Shown piece by piece: positions 1-5,830 of a stretch of 6,914 nt of DNA. Every line of letters starts with the position of its first letter. The first letter of the stretch is position 1. Origin of the DNA: Pseudomonadota bacterium (GTDB taxonomy: Bacteria > Pseudomonadota > Gammaproteobacteria > Burkholderiales > Burkholderiaceae_B); contig JAEYVD010000434.1 in NCBI GenBank assembly GCA_023432075.1, forward strand, positions 1 to 6,914. The letters are read 5' to 3'. The notes below the pieces were generated by a model that was not told where the DNA came from, made no database searches, and worked only from the letters and a program-made list of their open reading frames with translations. Position numbers and translations under genes: made by a program.

Positions 1-118
1 CGGCGTCTGACGAGGATGCCTGCGCGGCACTTGCGGGCAGGCAGAGGCAGAGGGTCAAAGCGGCAAGCAAACTGCAGCGCGTGGTCTGCAAGCGGGAAAT
101 CCAGGTCTTCAGAGGCAT
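1..118 (-). CDS. Secreted or periplasmic protein, N-terminal part only
   Basis: Partial gene that runs off the left edge; 39 codons are visible from an ATG at 116-118. The start reads MPLKTWISRLQTTRCSLLAA and continues into a hydrophobic stretch ending in PASAAQA. This is a textbook Sec signal peptide: basic n-region (K4, R9, R14), hydrophobic core around residues 16-28, and a likely signal peptidase I site after an Ala-x-Ala-type motif near residue 32 or 34. A stop codon lies in frame three codons upstream of the ATG, so this is the only ATG start. No strong Shine-Dalgarno precedes it. The terminator at 281-311 separates it from the phosphoesterase gene, so it should have its own promoter in the 119-280 gap; I could not pick one with confidence. 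The mature domain is outside the window, so the function is unknown. Confidence 0.7.
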   Translation of the reverse strand, partial: MPLKTWISRLQTTRCSLLAALTLCLCLPASAAQASSSDA

Positions 119-231
119 AGGGGCTTACGTATTCAAATGCGGGTGTATCCCATGCGCGATGGTCACGAGCAGGGATTCGACGGACATGATCATTGTTTCG
201 ACACCGGTCTACCGTCGCGTCGTTTCGCGCT

Positions 232-249
232 TCTGACGGATCTGACGGT
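232..249. repeat. Tandem 9-base repeat (TCTGACGGA/T)
   Basis: Two adjacent copies of TCTGACGG lie one base apart, giving a 9-base period, about 115 bases upstream of the leftward gene starting at 118. The period does not match the 11-base spacing of a Pho box. It might be a regulator half-site pair, but it could be chance. Confidence 0.3.
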
Positions 250-280
250 CGAGGGCTCGTGGATTATCCCAGACGAAGAA

Positions 281-311
281 AAACCCGCAGCGCGTTAGCG
301 GGTGCGGGTTT
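281..311 (-). terminator. Intrinsic terminator, leftward
   Basis: Perfect 9-bp arms AAACCCGCA (281-289) and TGCGGGTTT (303-311) enclose a 13-base loop. Read on the minus strand, the stem ends in GGGTTTTTCTTC, a good U-tract. In the plus direction the tail is only TTTAAG, so it acts mainly leftward. It ends transcripts coming from the phosphoesterase gene and insulates the next leftward gene. Confidence 0.85.
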
Positions 312-420
312 AAGTACCACCTGATATCAAGCCAGACGGGTAGGCGCTTTCCGCGGTGCTCAAATTGAAATGAGAGCAACCGACGTTGAAAACCAACGCG
401 CTCATGCAGTCATGCACTCA

Positions 421-450
421 CGCGCCGCGGCAAGGATCGACCGCGGCGCG
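421..450. repeat. Perfect 10-bp GC-only inverted repeat just past the phosphoesterase stop codon
   Basis: CGCGCCGCGG (421-430) and CCGCGGCGCG (441-450) are perfect complements around a 10-base spacer. On the minus strand the stem begins 8 bases after the TGA of the phosphoesterase. It lacks a U-tract, so it is more likely a 3'-end stabilising hairpin or pause site than the terminator itself; the clear terminator follows at 281-311. Confidence 0.6.
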
Positions 451-458
451 TGCACCGA

Positions 459-2609
459 TCAACGCCGACGCGCGGTCAGCCAGTCGATCGGCTGCAGCGC
501 CCGATCGACAATACGCACCTCACCCACGCTGCCAAAGAAGCCATCGGCCCGCGCGCCATCCCACGAACCCGCGCCGATCACCCAAGGCATATTGGCAGCC
601 AGCGTCGCCAGGCCCGGCGCGTCCGACGTATTGCGCAGCACCGGCGCGCCTTCCACGTACAGAATGGTTTCGTGCGTGGTGTCATCGTTCACCACTGCCA
701 CGTGCATCCACTTGTCGGGAATGATCTCGCCAGACCAGTTGGCCTTGGCGCCGCGCGTGCCCGAAATATCGGGCACGACTTCCCACTGGATTTCGCGCAG
801 GCTCGACACGGCGAAGAGCAACGGCGGCGACTCCGGGTCTCCCCCGGTAAAACCTGGTAGATCACCGCGCTTGCCGTCGCGGGTCATGATGTTCATCCAT
901 GCATGCTTGGACGCCACCCAATCGCGGTCGATCTTGATGAAGGCTTCCACCGTGTAACCATTGGGCGCGGTTTGACCGTTGATGATGGCCGCGGCGTCCG
1001 TCGTGAAGTAGCTCATGCGGGCCGTGTTCTTGTCGGTGTTCAGGAACCGCACCGAGCCCGGCGCCGCCGACAGGTAATGGTGGTCATCGGACCAGACCAC
1101 GTCGCCCACCTGCGCACCGGTCACGCCGTCGACGTTCAGGGGCGCGCGGCGCATCGGGTTCAGCCCCGTGCGGTCCGCAACCACCTCGCCCACCGGCACC
1201 GGCTGGCCATTGGCGCCGCCAAAGAAGCGCCAGTGCGCCAGTGTGCCCGTCACCTGCGGATAGTCGTCCGGATCGGCCGCAGGCTTTTGCTCGGCTGCGA
1301 CGGGGTCCGTGTAGTTGGCCAGGATCAACGCGCGGGCCTGGTCGATCAGCGCGGTGTGGCTGGGCGTAGCGGCCTTGAATTCCTTGTTGAACCCGCCGAA
1401 CCGCTTGGCGAAATCCATCTTGATGGTGAACTGCTCGTTCGCGCCGGTCAGGATGGCCTGGTCGAACGTATTGAGTGTGTTCTTGGGCTTCTGCGGCACC
1501 CACGGCGAGAACGACAGCACCCGAATCTCGTTGTTGCTGAGATCGAACTCATACAGGCGCATCAGGCCGTTGCCGCCCTGATAGGCCATCTGGTAGTCCA
1601 CCACCATTTCTTCAACCGCATTGCCAAAAGCATTGGTCTTGGTCAGATGCGCCGCACCGTGATAGTGACCATTGAGCGTCATGAAGATCTGATCGTTGTC
1701 GCGGATCAGCTTGTCCCACAGCATCAGCCCGTAGGGCACTTCCAGCGGCGTGACGCCGTCCTTGTCGATGTTCAGCAACTGGTGGTTCACCAGGATTACC
1801 GGCAGCGTCGGATTCGCGCCAATGACCTGGTTGGCCCACGCCAGCGCCGCGTCGGAAGTGCGCCACGACAGCGACAGCACCATGAACTTCTGGCCTTCGG
1901 CCTCGAACACGTGGTACTCGTGAAACCCGCTCGGATCACGCCCGCCAAACGTCGCCTGCTTCGAGGCGCGATCGGCGCTGAAGGTCTGCAGATAAGGCTC
2001 ATTGGCCAGATTGCGCTGCGCGTCCGTGGCGCTGGCCTGGCTGCTGGCATCGACGTAATCGCGGTCCAGGATCACGTCGTGATTGCCGGCCAGAATCGAA
2101 TACGGCACCTTGGCGTCTTCCAGGATCTCCATGGCCGCACCGGCCACCTTCCATTGATCTGGCTTGCTCTGCTGATCGACCACGTCGCCCAAATGGATCA
2201 GGAACGGGATGCCCAACGATTTGGAATGATCGGCCACCCACTGCGTCTGCGCCTTGAACGGCTCGCTGCCGTACTTGCGCATGAACTGCTGGTTCTCCGC
2301 GTCGGTGGCGTAGCGCGAGTAGAACTGGGTGTCCGGAAGCACCGCCACCGCGAAGCTGGAGATGTTGACGGGTTGAGGTTGCGGTTCGGGTTGGGGCTGC
2401 GGTTGCGGTTGCGTGCCGGGCGTTCCGGGAGCGGCAGGGTCATCGTCGTCGCTGGAGCAGGCCGACAGCAGAAGCGAACCGCCCACCGGCAGAAGCGTCG
2501 CGCCGAAACCTGCCTTGAGCAGACTGCGACGGCGCGGATCCGCGGCAATCGGTAATGCGGGAAGATTGTTGGCAATCTGAGGTTTGCCGTCTTGCTTGTC
2601 GTGCGCCAT
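459..2609 (-). CDS. Tat-exported lipoprotein with metallophosphoesterase and LamG-like domains
   Basis: The 716-residue product is predicted to hydrolyse a phosphoester outside the cytoplasm. The N-terminus has a twin-arginine signal (RRRSLLKAGFG, residues 26-36), a hydrophobic segment and a lipobox LLSAC with Cys51, so it should be a lipidated envelope protein. A Pro-Gln-rich linker (67-80) follows. The calcineurin-like domain runs from about 84 to 370 with the full metal-ligand set: D93-T-Q, GDVVD (141-145), GNHD (175-178), VNH (H276) and GHYH (314-317). A region of unclear fold (about 371-500) leads to a LamG/concanavalin-like domain (about 505-712) that contains GYTVEAFIK, DKWMHVAVV and GEVRIVDRAL. 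The ATG at 2607-2609 has a weak AAGG about 10 bases upstream and leaves a normal 25-residue n-region before the arginines. The gene seems monocistronic. The substrate is unknown; the LamG part may bind a glycan or the cell surface. Confidence 0.93.
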   Translation of the reverse strand: MAHDKQDGKPQIANNLPALPIAADPRRRSLLKAGFGATLLPVGGSLLLSACSSDDDDPAAPGTPGTQPQPQPQPEPQPQPVNISSFAVAVLPDTQFYSRYATDAENQQFMRKYGSEPFKAQTQWVADHSKSLGIPFLIHLGDVVDQQSKPDQWKVAGAAMEILEDAKVPYSILAGNHDVILDRDYVDASSQASATDAQRNLANEPYLQTFSADRASKQATFGGRDPSGFHEYHVFEAEGQKFMVLSLSWRTSDAALAWANQVIGANPTLPVILVNHQLLNIDKDGVTPLEVPYGLMLWDKLIRDNDQIFMTLNGHYHGAAHLTKTNAFGNAVEEMVVDYQMAYQGGNGLMRLYEFDLSNNEIRVLSFSPWVPQKPKNTLNTFDQAILTGANEQFTIKMDFAKRFGGFNKEFKAATPSHTALIDQARALILANYTDPVAAEQKPAADPDDYPQVTGTLAHWRFFGGANGQPVPVGEVVADRTGLNPMRRAPLNVDGVTGAQVGDVVWSDDHHYLSAAPGSVRFLNTDKNTARMSYFTTDAAAIINGQTAPNGYTVEAFIKIDRDWVASKHAWMNIMTRDGKRGDLPGFTGGDPESPPLLFAVSSLREIQWEVVPDISGTRGAKANWSGEIIPDKWMHVAVVNDDTTHETILYVEGAPVLRNTSDAPGLATLAANMPWVIGAGSWDGARADGFFGSVGEVRIVDRALQPIDWLTARRR
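2370..2411 (-). repeat. Pro-Gln repeat encoding the linker of the lipoprotein
   Basis: A low-complexity hexamer-like repeat (GGTTGC/GGTTCG on the plus strand) encodes alternating Pro-Gln, residues 67-80 of the phosphoesterase. It joins the acylated N-terminus, with its Asp-rich stretch at 54-57, to the catalytic domain. Such repeats can change length by slippage; here the units are hexameric, so changes would stay in frame. Confidence 0.7.
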
Positions 2610-2933
2610 CTTTGCTGCCCTTGAGGAAAAGCGGGAAGCTTAGGGAGGGCGAGTGACGGAATGATGAATGTTTTGGGGCGTTTTCTTGACGGGTAAGCAC
2701 GACCTGCGTCACCAATGTCCATGCCGCGCTCTGCAAGGATGCTTATGAGTTCGACGGGTGTCTTGTGCGGGTTTGGCGGTAAACGCGCATCGCAACTCAT
2801 CCAGTCAGACCATGTCATCCACCAAACGCCCCGTCGCGAAAATCTTGGACGTTCCCTGATGCAGAGCGTCTGAATCGAGCCGCCTGCGCCGCACAAGCTC
2901 GGGACTACACCGTATCTGATCCGGGAGACGATC

Positions 2934-2984
2934 ATGTCTTGGATCGACGCCAAGTGCCCCGCTATGACCTTTACCGCCGAGTAA
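2934..2984 (+). CDS. Possible very small ORF (16 codons) before a terminator
   Basis: An ATG at 2934 is preceded by GGGAGA with a 5-base spacer, a good Shine-Dalgarno for a start. The frame reads MSWIDAKCPAMTFTAE and stops at TAA 2982-2984, only 19 bases before an intrinsic terminator stem. Small ORF plus ribosome site plus terminator is the layout of a short peptide gene, or of a small RNA with the peptide incidental. No promoter is clear upstream. It could equally be the tail of a decayed gene, or chance. I recognise no family. Confidence 0.25.
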   Translation: MSWIDAKCPAMTFTAE

Positions 2985-3003
2985 CGGCTGCATTGAAGCG
3001 AAA

Positions 3004-3034
3004 GGCCCGCTTTGGCAGGCGTGGGCCATTTTTT
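3004..3034 (+). terminator. Intrinsic terminator, rightward
   Basis: The stem GGCCCGC (3004-3010) pairs with GTGGGCC (3021-3027), with one G-T wobble, around a 10-base loop. It is followed by A and six T (3029-3034), which fits a rightward rho-independent terminator. No established rightward gene lies upstream, which is why the small ORF at 2934-2984 or an unannotated RNA is worth considering. Confidence 0.7.
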
Positions 3035-3057
3035 GGCATGGCGGTTTTGCCATGCCA
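3034..3057. repeat. Perfect 9-bp inverted repeat directly after the terminator
   Basis: TGGCATGGC (3034-3042) and GCCATGCCA (3049-3057) form a perfect stem with a GGTTTT loop. It abuts the T-run of the preceding terminator. No T-tract follows in either direction. It may be an operator, a mobile-element end or a second RNA hairpin. Confidence 0.5.
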
Positions 3058-3239
3058 GATGTTCAGTCGGCTGGCCTTTCAGACGTTCAGGCGCAAGCCC
3101 TGCTTTGCAAAAATTGAGATCTACCAGCCCAACTGGGGCGTTGGGAAGCCTTGACGCATCCAATGGCTCGGTGCCAGCCGGGAGTAGTCCGCCCAAGACG
3201 CCAAGAGGGGCTCTCGAAAAAATTGTCGAAGAGCTGCAC

Positions 3240-3265
3240 TTAGGGGGACAATTGCGTCCCCTTAA
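3240..3265. promoter_or_regulatory. 10-bp hairpin in front of the HNH gene
   Basis: TTAGGGGGAC (3240-3249) pairs with GTCCCCTTAA (3256-3265), with one G-T wobble, around an AATTGC loop. A T-rich tail TTGTTTT follows. It ends 26 bases before the HNH start codon. It could be an intrinsic terminator shielding the gene from upstream transcription, a leader hairpin or an operator. GGGGAC/GTCCCC stems also resemble repeats associated with REP-type transposases, from memory only. Function unproven. Confidence 0.5.
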
Positions 3266-3291
3266 TTGTTTTATCCACGCGCTTCCATCAC

Positions 3292-4125
3292 ATGACTAAA
3301 GAAAGAAGTCCATCGTCCAGGACGGCCAACATTGGCGGCATACAGTCGAGGCTGCCTTCGCCCACAGGCGATCAGGGGATCCTGGTAACGGTGGCCTGGA
3401 AACGATCGGTTGAGCGCATAGCGCTGAATTTGTCCGCGTTTCAGGCTGGGGATAAGCTGGAAACGGTTGAAAGCTGGAAAAACGGGACCGGCGAACTCAC
3501 GTATGAGGTGACGTGCGAGAAACTGCACGTAGCCCAAAACGGAGACTGGGTGATTACCTTGAGGTACGACAGGGAGCTTGGCAACAACGCACTCTTGGCG
3601 GATGAGGATCCATCTTTGCAGTGGGGCAACACAACCTTAACCATTGGCGCCGATCAAACATGGGCAGAGGCGGAGTTCGTCACAGATGAGCCCGAGGCCT
3701 CCGTGATCACAGGCACGTGCAAAGTACAGAGCACCTCGCTATTCCAGGGGCTGAGCATGGGTGTCGCAAGTGTTCTTCTGCGACCCGGCCAGGCGACACT
3801 CCGTAAGCACCTGCTTTCGACGCACGGACAATGCGTGATTTCAAACGAATGCACCGATGTCGTCCTTGAAGTCGCACACATCATCCGCCACGCCGATGCC
3901 GGCGCTGCTAAGGCGACCAATGCGATTCTTCTTCGCGCCGACTTGCACAAACTGTACGACGCGGGCGTGATCGTAATTGCCGCGGATGGGGCCATTGACG
4001 TGAGCAAGATTCCAAACGATTCCAAGTACCGCAAAGAGATCCCATCCTGGAACGCGAGGCTTTGCGAGAATGTCTTAAGGGACGTTCAAGAAGCACTTCG
4101 CATCCGTGAAGGCACTCCTGCTTGA
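3292..4125 (+). CDS. HNH_2-type endonuclease with an unrecognised N-terminal domain
   Basis: The 277-residue product is a predicted metal-dependent DNA endonuclease. The C-terminal part (about 165-240) matches the HNH_2 pattern: RPGQATLRKHLL, then CVISNEC (C181, C187), LEVAHII with H196, then N210 and LLRADLHKLYDAG with H219. The H-N-H residues are all present, so the site looks intact. Residues 30-145 are rich in beta-prone stretches (GILVTVAW, ELTYEVTC, DWVITLRYD, WGNTTLTI, AEAEFV) and form a domain I do not recognise, probably for recognition or regulation. ATG 3292 is the only ATG before residue 156, and a stop lies in frame at 3241, but no Shine-Dalgarno precedes it. Base composition is visibly lower in GC than the flanking genes, suggesting transfer. 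It has no obvious partner gene, methylase or helicase. It could act in defence, as a restriction-like nuclease, or be a mobile-element remnant. Confidence 0.85.
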   Translation: MTKERSPSSRTANIGGIQSRLPSPTGDQGILVTVAWKRSVERIALNLSAFQAGDKLETVESWKNGTGELTYEVTCEKLHVAQNGDWVITLRYDRELGNNALLADEDPSLQWGNTTLTIGADQTWAEAEFVTDEPEASVITGTCKVQSTSLFQGLSMGVASVLLRPGQATLRKHLLSTHGQCVISNECTDVVLEVAHIIRHADAGAAKATNAILLRADLHKLYDAGVIVIAADGAIDVSKIPNDSKYRKEIPSWNARLCENVLRDVQEALRIREGTPA

Positions 4126-4134
4126 ACTTCATGA

Positions 4135-4254
4135 ACTAGTGCTTTGGGTGGAATATTCTTGGTCTTAGGCTTGTTTATCGCCTGGGTGGCGTATGGAGTG
4201 CGCAAGGAACGGGCGCGACAGGGGGGAGAGGCGGGGCGTTATGACGCGCTCTGA
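4135..4254 (+). pseudogene. Tail of a membrane protein, or a tiny membrane protein
   Basis: Starting 9 bases after the HNH stop, a frame opens that reads LGGIFLVLGLFIAWVAYGVR followed by KERARQGGEAGRYDAL and a TGA at 4252-4254. This is a single strong transmembrane helix (about 17 residues) followed by a basic then mixed cytoplasmic tail, with codon choice typical of the high-GC host. The only start available is TTG 4144, without a Shine-Dalgarno, so I read it as the 3' end of a gene whose 5' part was lost, perhaps when the HNH segment arrived. The alternative is a 36-residue small membrane protein starting at TTG. Family unknown. Confidence 0.4.
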
Positions 4255-4324
4255 GTGTTTTTAGCGGTGGTCGTCTCGACGCAACACCGCGCCAGCCGCT
4301 TGCCCAAAAAGTATGTCGAAGCAG

Positions 4325-4529
4325 TTACTGGACGTCTTCGAATAGCGCCAGAATTTCCCGATGGACCGGGGCTGTGGCGGGGAGGCCGGTGGCGTTGACG
4401 CGGCTCTTATGCTTTGTTAAATTTCTGCAATCTGCGGAGCAATTCGTGGTGGGTCCGCTGAACCCGGGCAATGGGCGCCGTGATCAGTATGCATACCGCC
4501 GTGTAGCATCGTAGTACCCAATCAATAAA
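4325..4529 (-). pseudogene. Possible degenerate minus-strand coding remnant
   Basis: Two overlapping minus-strand frames read like protein ends. One, open from 4529 to a TAA at 4407-4409, ends ARVQRTHHELLRRLQKFNKA. The other, continuing leftward from about 4408 to a TAA at 4325-4327, reads SRVNATGLPATAPVHREILA then LFEDVQ. Neither has a good start codon. Joined by a frameshift near 4405-4410 they would make one C-terminus, as in a decayed gene. The upstream frame is also open, beyond a TGA at 4530-4532, through DYAALASYLARVAPTG. This is judged only by how natural the residues look; chance is possible. Family unknown. Confidence 0.25.
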
Positions 4530-4625
4530 TCAACCCGTCGGGGCAACCCGCGCCAAATAGCTGGCAAGCGCAGCGTAATCGCCCATCTCTGTCCGAAATG
4601 TTGGACGGCGTTCGTCAGTGCATTT

Positions 4626-4629
4626 GGAG
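4626..4629 (+). promoter_or_regulatory. Shine-Dalgarno of the Cys-rich gene
   Basis: GGAG lies 5 bases before ATG 4635. It supports this start over later in-frame codons. Confidence 0.65.
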
Positions 4630-4634
4630 CGCAT

Positions 4635-5213
4635 ATGCCTGTTCATAACGATGTGGTTCATCAAGCCGCCACACATCTCCGCGGTCTCTTCTCGAAGCTC
4701 GAGAAGAGTGTCTCCGTTTCCCATAGTCACGAGCTCACGGCGGCTTACATGGGGTTCAACTCCAAGAAAGCCCTACTTGATAGCGACGAGTACGACCTGA
4801 CCGATCCAGATTTGGTCTTGCGCCTAAATCCGGACATCAACAAATTGGGCGAGAAGGTGGAGAAGCTGCGACCGGATCTTCTCCAGAAGCTCCCTCTTAC
4901 GCAAATTGCGGCGGTCATTAAGGCGGGGTTGACTCCACCTTGCGAGTGTTGTCATCTTCATTTGACTGCTCTTGTGCCTATCACCAGTCCGACCCATCAA
5001 GGGGTTGACGGATGGGTGTGCTGGCACTGCGTCGATCGGGACCGGAGCGAAGAAATGTACGCCACTTGCCGCTATTGCGGCGATGAGACCGTCTATCGCG
5101 CTCGTCACATCAACCGCGCTGGGGAGTGCCCGGAGCACGCCGGTGAGTCAGCAATGGATCCCGAAGAGGAGGCTGATTTCAACGATTGGGCAGAGTGGTG
5201 GTCGAACCGTTAG
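4635..5213 (+). CDS. Cys-rich, probably zinc-binding hypothetical protein
   Basis: The 192-residue product has no signal peptide, so it is probably cytoplasmic. Residues 1-50 (VVHQAATHLRGLFSKLEKSV, then SHSHELTAAYMGFNSKKALL) resemble, from memory, a small helical domain found at the N-terminus of hypothetical proteins on conjugative plasmids and integrative elements. Two Cys clusters follow: C103-E-C105-C106 with C129-W-H-C132, and C145-R-Y-C148 with C165-P-E-H168. The spacing suggests two zinc ribbons or treble-clef-like sites, suited to nucleic-acid or protein binding. The C-terminus is acidic and Trp-rich (PEEEADFNDWAEWW). The start is fixed by GGAG 5 bases upstream of ATG 4635. A good terminator follows directly, so it is probably transcribed alone. 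GC is lower than in the flanking core genes, suggesting acquisition. Specific function unknown. Confidence 0.75.
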   Translation: MPVHNDVVHQAATHLRGLFSKLEKSVSVSHSHELTAAYMGFNSKKALLDSDEYDLTDPDLVLRLNPDINKLGEKVEKLRPDLLQKLPLTQIAAVIKAGLTPPCECCHLHLTALVPITSPTHQGVDGWVCWHCVDRDRSEEMYATCRYCGDETVYRARHINRAGECPEHAGESAMDPEEEADFNDWAEWWSNR

Positions 5214-5224
5214 TCTTATCGAAT

Positions 5225-5251
5225 AAGGGCCATCTCGCGGTGGCCTTTTTT
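5225..5251 (+). terminator. Intrinsic terminator of the Cys-rich gene
   Basis: AAGGGCCA (5225-5232) pairs with TGGCCTTT (5241-5248), with one G-T wobble, around an 8-base loop and runs into TTTTTT (5246-5251). It lies 11 bases after the stop codon, a classic rightward rho-independent terminator. Confidence 0.85.
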
Positions 5252-5308
5252 CTCAGCTGCTGTGCCGCTAGCGTTTCCCAAAGTGAACTGAACGTGGGCG
5301 CGGTCGCA

Positions 5309-5677
5309 TTATTTGCCCGCATTCTTTCGTAGCAACGCTATTTTGTGTTCCAACTCGTCGATAGGCTGCCGGAGCGACTGCGCGTTTTCTTGATAGCTGC
5401 CCACCAAATCTGCCGCTTGTTCGAGCTGCTTTGCCTATTGGCCCACCTTCGTTTGCAACCGCTGCTTATCCGCGACGTGCTCTCTCATATACGCTAATTG
5501 CAGCTGCATGTTTGCGATGGCCTTTCGAATGGCCTTGGCCCAGTCAGGGAACCCAGAATCCCCACCTTCGGTATACCCCATCGGGAATCTATAGGACTTG
5601 CTGGGAATTTTGTCTAGCGCTAACTCGCTGATGTAAAAGCGAATTTTTTGGCTATGGGCCTCAATGGGAAGGCCTGA
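5309..5677 (-). pseudogene. Coiled-coil protein gene broken by an in-frame amber codon
   Basis: One minus-strand frame carries protein-like sequence from the tRNA edge to a TAA at 5309-5311, interrupted only by TAG at 5435-5437. Before the stop it reads DWAKAIRKAIANMQLQLAYM and REHVADKQRLQTKVGQ. After it come AKQLEQAADLVGSYQENAQS and LRQPIDELEHKIALLRKNAGK. Both sides share a charged, heptad-like helical pattern, so the frame was evidently continuous; a CAG-to-TAG change (Gln to stop) would explain it. The truncated part ends in Gln-Val-type helix sequence without its last 41 residues. The 5' end is unclear. The frame runs straight into the tRNA gene, the first ATG after it is at 5579-5581 without a ribosome site, and residues upstream of that ATG (KIRFYISELALDKIPSKSYR) still look coding. 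It may be a gene whose start was lost at an integration junction. Family not recognised. Confidence 0.65.
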
Positions 5678-5762
5678 TGGTGCCCGGGGCCGGAATCGAA
5701 CCGGCACGCCTTGCGGCGGGGGATTTTGAGTCCCCTGCGTCTACCAATTTCACCACCCGGGC
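5678..5762 (-). tRNA. tRNA-Leu (anticodon CAA)
   Basis: The full cloverleaf is visible on the minus strand. The acceptor GCCCGGG (5756-5762) pairs with CCCGGGC (5682-5688), followed by A and an encoded CCA (5678-5680). The anticodon stem GGGGA/TCCCC encloses CTCAAAA, giving anticodon CAA, which reads UUG. A class II variable arm GCC-GCAA-GGC and the T arm GCCGG-TTCGATT-CCGGC complete it. The total is 85 bases with CCA. It has its own promoter upstream (5816-5844). Its 3' end faces the low-GC region, the usual orientation for an integration target. Confidence 0.97.
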
Positions 5763-5806
5763 TAGGGGGTCGCGAGCGCGTCCAGGTGACGGCTGCGGGA
5801 GATGCG

Positions 5807-5830
5807 AAGACCGCGATTATATGCGGTCTT
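5807..5830. repeat. Perfect 8-bp inverted repeat centred on the tRNA promoter -10 box
   Basis: AAGACCGC (5807-5814) and GCGGTCTT (5823-5830) are perfect complements around an 8-base spacer that contains the -10 hexamer of the tRNA-Leu promoter. It could be an operator, or a hairpin at the end of the permease transcript that has merged with the promoter. Confidence 0.7.

Larger units (their letters stand above)
2610..3291. other. Gene-poor spacer between phosphoesterase and HNH gene
   Basis: About 680 bases with no gene I can support. The left part must hold the promoter of the leftward phosphoesterase gene, but no convincing -35/-10 pair stands out. The right part contains a rightward terminator with a second hairpin (3004-3057), a possible 16-codon reading frame (2934-2984) and a hairpin close to the HNH start (3240-3265). 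A minus-strand frame is open across most of this stretch, but its sequence does not look like a protein and it continues as a shadow of the phosphoesterase. Confidence 0.5.
4255..4634. other. Gene-poor stretch before the Cys-rich gene
   Basis: About 380 bases with no intact gene. It contains minus-strand coding-like remnants (4325-4529) and a perfect 10-bp palindrome GTATGCATAC at 4487-4496. The promoter of the 4635 gene should lie at its right end, but I see no good -35/-10 pair. Confidence 0.5.

Noticed and set aside
3..236. Plus-strand frame open from the left edge
   Set aside because: It overlaps the minus-strand gene with the clear signal peptide, and its residues show no recognisable domain.
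903..2555. 550-codon plus-strand open frame
   Set aside because: It is the antisense of the phosphoesterase gene; long antisense frames are normal in high-GC genes, and its Arg/Val/His-rich product is not natural.
2198..3196. Long minus-strand open frame across the 2610-3196 spacer
   Set aside because: Its left part is a shadow of the phosphoesterase gene in another frame, its composition is not protein-like, it spans a terminator hairpin, and no start has a ribosome site.
5657..5674. GGCCT/AGGCC 5-bp hairpin just after the tRNA 3' end
   Set aside because: The stem is short, and on the minus strand it is followed by A-rich rather than T-rich sequence, so I do not call it a tRNA terminator.
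2610..5677. Search for a second copy of the tRNA 3' end as an att site
   Set aside because: No convincing copy of the T-arm/acceptor sequence was seen by eye in the window; the far att, if any, lies outside.
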